64,000 bases of DNA, taken from Hymenobacter armeniacus. GTDB taxonomy: Bacteria > Bacteroidota > Bacteroidia > Cytophagales > Hymenobacteraceae. Location of the stretch: assembly GCF_014699055.1 (NCBI RefSeq), contig NZ_JACXAC010000001.1:558001-622000 (forward strand), in the 5' to 3' direction. Of this stretch, positions 8,179 to 15,329 are shown one piece after another. How positions within the stretch are numbered: the stretch's first letter is position 1; each line of letters starts with the position of its first letter. The position numbers and the translations under genes were made by a program. The notes beneath the pieces are model-generated. The model had not been told where the DNA came from. It was given only the letters and a program-made list of their open reading frames with translations, and made no database searches.

Positions 8179-8652
8179 TTATTTACACTTCTCCTTGCGC
8201 CGCGTGTCGATGATGTGCGCAATTTTCCAGCCGTCGGCCAGCTTCACCAACTGGAACGAGTCGTAGCCGCAGTGGCTGAATTTACTGCCGAGGTAGAACT
8301 CGTACGGCGTCCACACGCTGGCCAGGTTGGCGTCAATCAGCACCTGCTCGAATTTTATCCGCTCGTCCCATACTTCGGCGTGTGGCGTGCCCACGGCTTT
8401 CAGGAAGCCGTTGATGTTTTCGGTTTGTAGCGCCACGGGCTGGCCGGGCCGACCGCCGATGCCGTGGAAAACGGCGCCGGGCGCCAGCGTTCGGCGCACC
8501 AGGGTGCTGTCGCCGCGCCGCATGCCGTCGAAAAAGGCGGTGACGGTTCGCTTCACGGCCTCCGTTTCGGAAGGCGCTTGTTGGGCGTTGGCAACGAGGG
8601 CCGGCAGTGAAAGCACAGCGGCGAGCAGGAGAGAAGTAGCGAATTGGGGCAT
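8179..8652 (-). CDS. Secreted NTF2-like (SnoaL/lumazine-binding-like) protein
   Basis: A 157-residue protein with a signal peptide (MPQFATSLLLAAVLSLPALVANAQ) followed by one NTF2-like cone-shaped fold: VKRTVTAFFDGMRRGDSTLV, LAPGAVFHGIGGR, and a closing strand FQLVKLADGWKIAHIIDTRR. I use ATG 8652, which gives a clean signal peptide; a longer frame to 8703 adds 17 unlikely residues. Such exported domains bind small ligands or act as structural subunits, and no catalytic residue can be assigned. Its stop lies six bases from the stop of the DUF4062 gene, tail to tail, with no terminator between. Confidence 0.82.
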   Translation of the reverse strand: MPQFATSLLLAAVLSLPALVANAQQAPSETEAVKRTVTAFFDGMRRGDSTLVRRTLAPGAVFHGIGGRPGQPVALQTENINGFLKAVGTPHAEVWDERIKFEQVLIDANLASVWTPYEFYLGSKFSHCGYDSFQLVKLADGWKIAHIIDTRRKEKCK

Positions 8653-8813
8653 AATGGCTGGAGTTGCGGGAGTATAGGCGAGGAGCCAAGGCGCAGGTTG
8701 CACGGCAGCCCAGTAGGTTGATGTTTAACGTGTTTTACCTAGCAAATCCGGGCTTATCGCAAATCATTCTGGCGCGCCCCGTGTTATCTTTCCGAACCCA
8801 AACCTGCCTCGCC

Positions 8814-8987
8814 ATGAACGGTAAAAACCTGTTTAACTTCGGTCCCGCCCTCGGTTATTTCTTCCGCGGCAACGACCCGAACCGCAAAACCAATTTCAAC
8901 CTGAAGACCATGCACTTCATCAATAAGCTCAGCTTGGCGATGTTTCTGGTGTGCCTAGTGGTGATGCTGTTCCGCTACGTGCTCTAA
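8814..8987 (+). CDS. DUF6728 family small membrane protein
   Basis: This 57-residue protein was found by reading inside a longer open frame; ATG 8814 gives MNGKNLFNFGPALGYFFRG. The layout matches the short Bacteroidota family DUF6728: YFFRGNDPNRKTNFNLKTMHFIN followed by a single C-terminal membrane helix (ISLAMFLVCLVVMLFRYVL-like, residues about 38-56). The N-terminus is predicted to be cytoplasmic. A TATCTTTC sequence at 8785, one mismatch from the promoter box, lies 21 bases ahead of the start. It is followed after 15 bases by the YjbR gene, so the two are probably co-transcribed. Role unknown. Confidence 0.8.
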   Translation: MNGKNLFNFGPALGYFFRGNDPNRKTNFNLKTMHFINKLSLAMFLVCLVVMLFRYVL

Positions 8988-9002
8988 CCTGCGGACGGCC
9001 CG

Positions 9003-9353
9003 ATGAACATTGAAGACTTCCGCGATTACTGCTTGCTGAAAGCGGGCGTGACCGAGGAAACCCCATTCGGCCCCGAAACACTGGTGTTCAAAGTAGGAGG
9101 CAAAGTGTTTGCCCTCACCGACATCGACACTTTCGGCAGCATCAACTTGAAGTGCGACCCCGAGCGGGCCGTGGAGCTGCGTGAGGCGCACGACTACGTG
9201 CTGCCCGGCTACCACATGAACAAGAAGCACTGGAATACAGTGCTCATCGGCACCGGCGTTCCGGAAAGCCAGCTGCGCGAGCTGATTGACCATTCGTATG
9301 AGTTGGTCTGGGTTTCCCTTCCCAAGGCGGTTAAGGCAGCTTTGGAAATGTAG
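9003..9353 (+). CDS. MmcQ/YjbR family protein
   Basis: A 116-residue protein of the MmcQ/YjbR (CyaY-like fold) family. Typical features are the start MNIEDFRDYCLLKAGVTEETPFG, the middle VFKVGGKVFALTDID, the block LPGYHMNKKHWNTV and the ending LIDHSYELVWVSLPK. Members have been proposed to bind DNA, but the biochemical role is not established. It follows the DUF6728 gene by 15 bases. Its TAG stop overlaps the left arm of a degenerate inverted repeat, and a strong terminator follows. Confidence 0.93.
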   Translation: MNIEDFRDYCLLKAGVTEETPFGPETLVFKVGGKVFALTDIDTFGSINLKCDPERAVELREAHDYVLPGYHMNKKHWNTVLIGTGVPESQLRELIDHSYELVWVSLPKAVKAALEM

Positions 9354-9380
9354 AGACTCATATTTGCGTCTTTACAGCCC

Positions 9381-9420
9381 ACGCAAAAGCCCCGCCGGAT
9401 TGCCGGCGGGGCTTTTGCGT
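9381..9420. terminator. Bidirectional terminator (18-bp perfect stem)
   Basis: Arms 9381-9398 and 9403-9420 are perfectly complementary with an ATTG loop, and A/T-rich outer ends serve both strands. It separates the convergent YjbR and M14 peptidase genes. Confidence 0.85.
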
Positions 9421-9430
9421 CAACAGTAGA

Positions 9431-12025
9431 TTACTGTCCTACTAAGAACACGGCGTTGCCGAACATCAGCTTGCCGCCCTGCCAGAAGGCGCGGAAAAGC
9501 GGGTTGTCGCCCAAGTACACCACGGAGCCGCGGCCCAGGTCCTGGGTGCCCACCACGAAGGTGTCGGTGAGTTCCTTGCGGGCTTTGGTGCCGGCGAAAC
9601 CGGCCGAGTAGCTGTCCTTCTTGATGACGCCCACGTTCCAGCCGCCCTTGTCGAGGAAGCGGTAGCCCAGGGGGTTGCGGATGAGGGCGAAGTAGTTGCT
9701 ACCGTAGCCGAAGGCCAGCGGGTGGGTGTTGTCGAGCTGCACGCGGTACACGCTGCCCTGCACGGCCTCTTCGGCTTCCTCGCGCTCCGAGTCGCCGTAG
9801 CGGCGCAGCAGGCGGTAGGGGTTTTGCTGGTTGGCCTTGCGCACGGCCACCGAGTCGACGGCTTTGGTTTTCAGCAGAAAGTCCTTCTTGTTGGCCAGGA
9901 ATTTGGCGGCGCCTTCCAGGGCAATGAGGCGGCCGCCGTCGCGCACCCAGGCCTTGAGGCCTTCGAGGGCGCGGTCTGAGTAGATGTCGCTGTAGTTGCC
10001 GTTGGGCAGAATCAGCACGTCGTACTTCTGCAGCGACACGCGGCTGAGGTAGTCGGCGCCCAGCACCGTGAGCGGGTAGCCGAGCTGCTGCTCAAAGAAG
10101 TGCCACACCTCGCCAAACGCGGTGGGGTCGACGCCGGGGCCGGCCACCACGGCCACGTTGGGCTGCTTCACGAAGTGCACCGTGCTGGAGCCCAGGTCGC
10201 GGCCCGTGGTGGAGAACCCCGATTTCACGGCCACGACGGTGGTGCCCGCCGAGTCGGCCTGGGCGCGCACCAGCTGGTCGAAGCGGGCGCCGAGGCCTTC
10301 GTTGCCGGTGCGGGTGATGATGAGGGTGCCGGGCGCGTACTGCTGGCCTTCCGACTCAAATGCTTTTTCGGCGTAGCGCACCTTCACTTTTTGCTGCAGC
10401 AGGCGGCTCAGGAAACGAATGTCTTGCAGGCTGTTCCAGCGGGCCAGGTAGGCGTAAGGGCGGTCGGCGGAGGCGGCGCTGCCCTTCACCATGGCTTGGC
10501 TGGGGGCGGCGCCCGAGGCGTCGAGGCGGCCGGGCAGGGCGTAGGCTTTCAGGTTGAAGGCGTAGGGCAGGGCCCAGGAGGTAATGTCGTAGGTGAGCGA
10601 GTCTTCGAGCTGCGACTTGGGCTCGAACAGCACCTTCACCAGCGTCGACTTGGGCTGGTACATGCTGATGACCACGTCGCGCGGCTCCACCTGCACGTTG
10701 TCGGTTTTGCCGGTGGCGTAGTTGTAGCCCTTGGCTTTGCTGCGCTTGCTGGCGAAACCGTACTGAATCTGGTTGCGGTCGAGGTATTGGGTGAAGGCGC
10801 GCAGCTGGCCGGGGTCGTTGCCGGCCGACAGCACGTAGGTTTTGTAGTCGCCCTGCGGCTTGCTCCGGGCCGTGGCGAAGTAGCTCTGGAACTCGCGCAG
10901 CAAGTCGTCGTGCCGCTCAGCGGTGGCCTGGATAGTGGCGCGGCTGGCAGCGTGGTGGTGGGCAATTCGCTGGGCCAGCGTCAGCGTGTCGCCGTCGAGG
11001 CGGGCGAAAGCCAGGCCACCGGCGGGGCCGCCGCCCTGCTCGTAGGTCATGCCGATGGCGCCGTTGAAGCTGGGCCAGGTGTCGCCATAGGTGGGCGCGT
11101 AGAGGTCGTACACCTCGCGGGTGAAGTACAGCCAGTTATTCTTGTCAAACGCCACCTTGTTGTAGTCGCCCAGGATGCCCTGAAACTTGCGCTGCCACGG
11201 CGTAATGTCGGCGTGGTAGGGCTTGGCCGCGGGCGAGAAATAATACGTGTTGTTGGGGCCCATCTCGTGAAAGTCGGCGTGCACGGCCGGCAGCCACTGG
11301 TTGTAGAGGGCGATGCGCTGGCGGGTTTCCTGCTGGGTTTGCCAGGCCCAGTCGCGGTTCAGGTCGAAATAGTAGTGGTTGAAGCGGCCGCCGGGCCAGG
11401 GCTCGCGGTGCTCCCAGGAGTCGGGGTTGGCGTTGGGGCTCTGGTTGCGCACGCGGTTGTACCAGTTCACGTACCGGTCGTGGCCGTCGGGGTTGATGCA
11501 GGGGTCGACGATGACGACGGTGTTTTTCAGCCAGTCCTGCACTTGTTGGTCCTGCGGGTTGGCCAGGTCGTAGAGCACCTGCATCACGGCTTCGGAGCTC
11601 ACGGCCTCATTGCCGTGCACGTTGTAGCTCAGCCAGCACACGGCCGGCTGCTGGCGCTGGGCGCTGCCGCTTTCCAGGCCGGCCAGGCGCAGGTTGTTGT
11701 GGCGCACATCTTCCAGCTTGCCGAAGTTGTCGGCGTTGGCAATCTGCACCACTTCCAGCGGGCGGTTTTCGTAGGTTTTGCCGTAGGGCACCAGCTTCAT
11801 GCGGCCAGGCGAGTGTGCCACCACGTGGGCCACGTAGCGCAGCATCTCGGCGTGCGGCGTGAACTGCGAACCGAGCTTATAGCCGAGGAACTGGTCGGGC
11901 GACAGGAGCGGGCCGGCGGCATCGGATGTTTGGGCGCGGCTGTTCAGGCCGATGCTCAGCAGCAAACCCAGTAAGCACCACCGGTGGCGCAGAGCTGCCG
12001 CTGGGCGGGTTAAAAATGAAATCAT
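9431..12025 (-). CDS. Secreted M14-family zinc carboxypeptidase with C-terminal GATase-like domain
   Basis: An exported metallopeptidase of 864 residues from ATG 12025, which places the hydrophobic signal (WCLLGLLLSIGLNSRAQ) after a basic start; the open frame runs 29 residues further up without sense. The M14 zinc ligands are visible: HGNE at residues 137-140 and the third ligand in HADFHEMGPNNTYYF, with substrate-binding RNQSPNANPDSW between. A middle domain of unclear fold follows. Around residues 640-740 there is a class I glutamine-amidotransferase-like/ThuA-like fold (DVLILPNGNYSD, VRDGGRLIALEGAA) lacking an obvious catalytic Cys. Large proteins of this design are common in Cytophagales and probably digest extracellular peptides. 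It is downstream of leuS but has its own terminator upstream. Confidence 0.9.
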   Translation of the reverse strand: MISFLTRPAAALRHRWCLLGLLLSIGLNSRAQTSDAAGPLLSPDQFLGYKLGSQFTPHAEMLRYVAHVVAHSPGRMKLVPYGKTYENRPLEVVQIANADNFGKLEDVRHNNLRLAGLESGSAQRQQPAVCWLSYNVHGNEAVSSEAVMQVLYDLANPQDQQVQDWLKNTVVIVDPCINPDGHDRYVNWYNRVRNQSPNANPDSWEHREPWPGGRFNHYYFDLNRDWAWQTQQETRQRIALYNQWLPAVHADFHEMGPNNTYYFSPAAKPYHADITPWQRKFQGILGDYNKVAFDKNNWLYFTREVYDLYAPTYGDTWPSFNGAIGMTYEQGGGPAGGLAFARLDGDTLTLAQRIAHHHAASRATIQATAERHDDLLREFQSYFATARSKPQGDYKTYVLSAGNDPGQLRAFTQYLDRNQIQYGFASKRSKAKGYNYATGKTDNVQVEPRDVVISMYQPKSTLVKVLFEPKSQLEDSLTYDITSWALPYAFNLKAYALPGRLDASGAAPSQAMVKGSAASADRPYAYLARWNSLQDIRFLSRLLQQKVKVRYAEKAFESEGQQYAPGTLIITRTGNEGLGARFDQLVRAQADSAGTTVVAVKSGFSTTGRDLGSSTVHFVKQPNVAVVAGPGVDPTAFGEVWHFFEQQLGYPLTVLGADYLSRVSLQKYDVLILPNGNYSDIYSDRALEGLKAWVRDGGRLIALEGAAKFLANKKDFLLKTKAVDSVAVRKANQQNPYRLLRRYGDSEREEAEEAVQGSVYRVQLDNTHPLAFGYGSNYFALIRNPLGYRFLDKGGWNVGVIKKDSYSAGFAGTKARKELTDTFVVGTQDLGRGSVVYLGDNPLFRAFWQGGKLMFGNAVFLVGQ

Positions 12026-12048
12026 CAATGAAAAGAAAATAGGAGAGC

Positions 12049-12099
12049 AAAAAAGCGCGCCGCGAAGCGACACCTCAAAAGTATCACTCCGCGGCGCGC
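12049..12099 (-). terminator. Terminator after leuS
   Basis: Ten-base arms GCGCGCCGCG (12055-12064) and CGCGGCGCGC (12090-12099) enclose a 25-base loop. On the minus strand the stem is followed by six T residues (12054-12049), 25 bases past the leuS stop. Confidence 0.65.
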
Positions 12100-12123
12100 C
12101 GCGTATGGCCACATGAGCCGCTG

Positions 12124-15099
12124 CTACACCACCACGTTTACCATGCGGCCGGGCACCACAATCACCTTTTTGGCGGCTTTGCCCTCGCCGTGCTTGGCCA
12201 GGAAATCAGAGGCCAGCACGGCGGCTTCGATGTCGGCGGCGGTGGCGGCGGCGGCAAACTGCATCTGCTCGCGCACCTTGCCGTTGATGGCAAGCGGGTA
12301 GGTCACGGTGTCTTCCACTAAGTATTCTTCGCGGAACTCGGGGTAACTGGCCGTGGAGATGCTGCCGGCCGCGTGGCCCAGCTCCTGCCATAGCTCTTCG
12401 GCCAGGTGCGGGGCAAACGGCGACACCAGCAGCACCAGCGGCTCCAGAATGGCGCGCTTGTGGCACTTGAGGGCCGTGAGCTCGTTCACGGTAATCATGA
12501 ACAGGCTGACGGAGGTGTTGAAGCTGAACTTCTCGATGTCTTCCTGCGCCTTCTGGATGGCGCGGTGCAGCACCTTGAGCTCGGCCGGCGTGGCGGACTC
12601 GTCGGTCACGGCGAGGGGGCCGTCTTCGGGGTGGAATAGGCGCCAGAACTTCTTGAGGAAGCCGCCCACGCCGCTGATGCCGTTGGTATTCCAGGGCTTG
12701 TACTGCTCCAGCGGGCCGAGGAACATCTCGTAGAGGCGCAGGGCATCCGCGCCGTAGCGGCCAATCAGCACGTCGGGGTTCACGACGTTGAATTTGGACT
12801 TGGACATTTTCTCAACTTCCCAGCTACAGAGAAATTGACCATCTTCTGTCACAAATGCAGCCGATTTGTAGTCATCTCTTGACGAACGGAATTGTTCAAG
12901 GTCTAGTACGTCATTCTCGACCAAATTCACGTCTACATGCAAGGCTGAAAAACTTGCTTTACCGTCTCCACCTACGTTATGGATTTTCAACTTTGCATTA
13001 AAGTCGGGGTACATCAAACGAGCGGATTTCTCAATCTCTTTCACTTGATTAAAAAAGTCGATAACAGCGGGGTTATTCGTTTGGTCTAGAGTGACATCTC
13101 GAAGCGCTTCCCGAATATTTTTGGATACATAGATGCTCGGCAAAAGCTCCATGTGCTCGTCACTGTTTGGGTCATTTGTATCCCATGTATGCCATAGCCT
13201 ATACACAAAATTCGACCGGCCCAGAATCATGCCCTGGTTAATCAGCTTTTGAAAGGGCTCATTGCCGCTCACGAGGCCCAGGTCCTTCAGGAACAGGTAC
13301 CAGAAGCGGGCGTAGAGCAAGTGGCCGGTGGCGTGCTCAGCGCCGCCCATGTAGAGGTCCACGGTACCCCAGTACTGCTCGGCTTCTTCACCCACGAAGC
13401 GCGCGTCGTTGGTGGGGTCCATGTAGCGCAGGTAGTACCACGACGAACCGGCCCAGCCGGGCATGGTGCTCAGCTCGTAGGGGTATTTGCCTTTGTAGAG
13501 CCAGTTTTGGGCACGGCCGAGGGGCGGCTCACCGGTTTCGGTGGGCTTGTACTCATCGATTTCGGGCAGCACCAGCGGCAGGTCGCTTTCGGCGATGCCG
13601 TAGGCCGTGCCGTCCTTGTAGTAAATCGGAATGGGCTCGCCCCAGTAGCGCTGGCGGCCGAAAATGGCGTCGCGCAGGCGGTAGTTCACCTTGCCGCGGC
13701 CCAGGCCTTTCTCTTCCAGATAGGCAATGAGCTTGGCGGTGGCTTCTTTGTAGCCCAAGCCGTTGATGAAGCCGGAATTGATGTAGTGGCCTTCCTTGGT
13801 GGGGTCGGCTTGCTGGTCGAGGTCCTTTTGCGCGTCGGAAATGGCCGGAATGGGCAGGCCGAAATGCTTGGCAAACACGTAGTCGCGCTGGTCGCCGCTG
13901 GGCACGGCCATCACGGCGCCGGTGCCGTAGCCGGCCAGCACGTAGTCGGCCAGCCAGATTTGCACGGGCTCGTTGTTCACCGGGTTCAGGGCATACGCGC
14001 CCGTGAACACGCCCGATACGGTTTTGGTATCGGCCATGCGGTCGCGCTCCGAGCGGCGCTTGGTGGCGGCGATGTACTCGTCGACGGCGGCGCGCTGCTC
14101 GGGCGTGGTGAGGGCGTCCACCAGCTCGTGCTCCGGCGCCAGCACCAGGAAGGTGGCCCCGTAAATGGTGTCGACGCGGGTGGTGTAGACCTTGATGTGC
14201 GCGTTGTCGTGGCCCTGCACCGGGAACGTTACCTCGGCCCCGATGCTCTTGCCAATCCAGTTGCGCTGCATCTCCTTCACCGCGTCGGGCCAGTCGATGG
14301 TGTCGAGGCCCTGCAGCAGGCGGTCGGCGTAGGCCGTGATGCGCAGGTTCCACTGGGGCATGAGGCGGCGCTCCACGGGGAAGCCGCCGCGCTCCGAGAG
14401 GCCGTCCTTCACCTCGTCGTTGCTTAGCACCGTGCCCAGGCCGGCGCACCAGTTCACGTAGGTGTCCTGCTGGTAGGCGAGGCGGTAGGGGTGCACGGCG
14501 GCCAGCTTCTGCTGCTCCGAAAACAGCGCCCACTGCCCGGCCGTGAACACCTGGCGCTCGTCGGCGTCGCCGGCCGCGTTGATGCCTTCGCTGCCGCTCT
14601 CGGCAAAGCGGGCGGTGAGGGCCGTCAGGGGCTCGGCGCGGTCGGTATCGAGGTTGTACCAGGAGTTGAACAGCTTGAGGAAAATCCACTGCGTCCACTT
14701 GTAGTAGCCGGGCTCCGAGGTGCGCACCTCGCGGCTCCAGTCGTAGCTAAACCCCAGGCTGTTGAGTTGCTTGATGTAGGTGTCGATGTTTTTCTCCGTC
14801 GTGATGGCCGGGTGCTGGCCGGTCTGGATGGCGTACTGCTCGGCGGGCAGGCCGAAGGAGTCGAAGCCCATGGGATGCAGCACGTTGAAGCCCTGCAGGC
14901 GCTTGAAGCGCGACACAATGTCGGAGGCAATGTAGCCCAGCGGGTGCCCCACGTGCAGGCCCGCCCCGGAGGGGTAGGGGAACATGTCGAGCACGTAGTA
15001 TTTGGGCTTGTCGGAGTGGTTCTGGGCCCGGAAAGTGCTGTGCGCTTTCCAGTGGGCTTGCCACTTCTTTTCGATTTCTTCGGGGCGGTATGCGGGCAT
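12124..15099 (-). CDS. leuS: Leucyl-tRNA synthetase with AT-rich inserted segment
   Basis: LeuRS charges tRNA-Leu. The 991-residue protein has the class I signatures: HVGH at residues 49-52 within SGAGLHVGHPLGY, a CP1 editing domain in the middle, and KMSKS at residues 764-768, then the anticodon-binding domain and a C-terminal tail ending VVPGRMVNVVV. It is longer than the roughly 930-945 residues usual in the phylum. The extra length lies in residues about 629-763, in the leucine-specific region just before KMSKS, encoded by 12811-13215. That stretch is about 43 percent GC by hand count (12841-13200), against about 68 percent in 13321-13380. The frame stays open through it. A promoter box lies 22 bases upstream. 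Confidence 0.97.
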   Translation of the reverse strand: MPAYRPEEIEKKWQAHWKAHSTFRAQNHSDKPKYYVLDMFPYPSGAGLHVGHPLGYIASDIVSRFKRLQGFNVLHPMGFDSFGLPAEQYAIQTGQHPAITTEKNIDTYIKQLNSLGFSYDWSREVRTSEPGYYKWTQWIFLKLFNSWYNLDTDRAEPLTALTARFAESGSEGINAAGDADERQVFTAGQWALFSEQQKLAAVHPYRLAYQQDTYVNWCAGLGTVLSNDEVKDGLSERGGFPVERRLMPQWNLRITAYADRLLQGLDTIDWPDAVKEMQRNWIGKSIGAEVTFPVQGHDNAHIKVYTTRVDTIYGATFLVLAPEHELVDALTTPEQRAAVDEYIAATKRRSERDRMADTKTVSGVFTGAYALNPVNNEPVQIWLADYVLAGYGTGAVMAVPSGDQRDYVFAKHFGLPIPAISDAQKDLDQQADPTKEGHYINSGFINGLGYKEATAKLIAYLEEKGLGRGKVNYRLRDAIFGRQRYWGEPIPIYYKDGTAYGIAESDLPLVLPEIDEYKPTETGEPPLGRAQNWLYKGKYPYELSTMPGWAGSSWYYLRYMDPTNDARFVGEEAEQYWGTVDLYMGGAEHATGHLLYARFWYLFLKDLGLVSGNEPFQKLINQGMILGRSNFVYRLWHTWDTNDPNSDEHMELLPSIYVSKNIREALRDVTLDQTNNPAVIDFFNQVKEIEKSARLMYPDFNAKLKIHNVGGDGKASFSALHVDVNLVENDVLDLEQFRSSRDDYKSAAFVTEDGQFLCSWEVEKMSKSKFNVVNPDVLIGRYGADALRLYEMFLGPLEQYKPWNTNGISGVGGFLKKFWRLFHPEDGPLAVTDESATPAELKVLHRAIQKAQEDIEKFSFNTSVSLFMITVNELTALKCHKRAILEPLVLLVSPFAPHLAEELWQELGHAAGSISTASYPEFREEYLVEDTVTYPLAINGKVREQMQFAAAATAADIEAAVLASDFLAKHGEGKAAKKVIVVPGRMVNVVV

Positions 15100-15121
15100 C
15101 TTGCGCGGAGTTTATTCCAGG

Positions 15122-15129
15122 CAAAGGTA
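15122..15129 (-). promoter_or_regulatory. Bacteroidota -7 box upstream of leuS
   Basis: On the minus strand TACCTTTG (TAnnTTTG) ends 22 bases before the leuS ATG at 15099, giving a short leader. Confidence 0.6.
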
Positions 15130-15181
15130 GGACGTAGGAGAAAGTAGGGCGAAATTTGTTGTGACGACTGCAGCCGTAGCG

Positions 15182-15282
15182 CCTCACCCCCGGCCCCTCT
15201 CCCACAGGAGAGGGGAGCCAGCCGACTTCGATAGGAGCAGAACCGGTGCCTCTTTCCTTCGGGAGAGGGCCCGGGGGTGAGG
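15182..15282. repeat. Composite inverted repeat (CCTCACCCCCGG type)
   Basis: Outer ends CCTCACCCCCGG (15182 on) and CCGGGGGTGAGG (to 15282) are complementary. Just inside the left end is a self-complementary hairpin of CCCCTCTCC and GGAGAGGGG around CACA, and the right side has a second GGGAGAGGGC. It fills the gap between divergent leuS and dnaG. It resembles non-coding interspersed palindromic elements seen in many GC-rich genomes. Confidence 0.7.
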
Positions 15283-15329
15283 CGCCCCGATTGCACGACG
15301 CCCCCATTTGTCCCGATACCCCGCCCCCG

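Noticed and set aside
10100..11974. Open frame of more than 600 codons opposite the M14 peptidase
   Set aside because: Low-complexity Val/Gly/His/Ala translation; the minus-strand peptidase has motifs and a signal peptide.
12811..13215. A frameshift or separate mobile gene inside leuS
   Set aside because: The reading frame stays open and KMSKS follows in the same frame, so it is an in-frame segment, not an interrupting gene.
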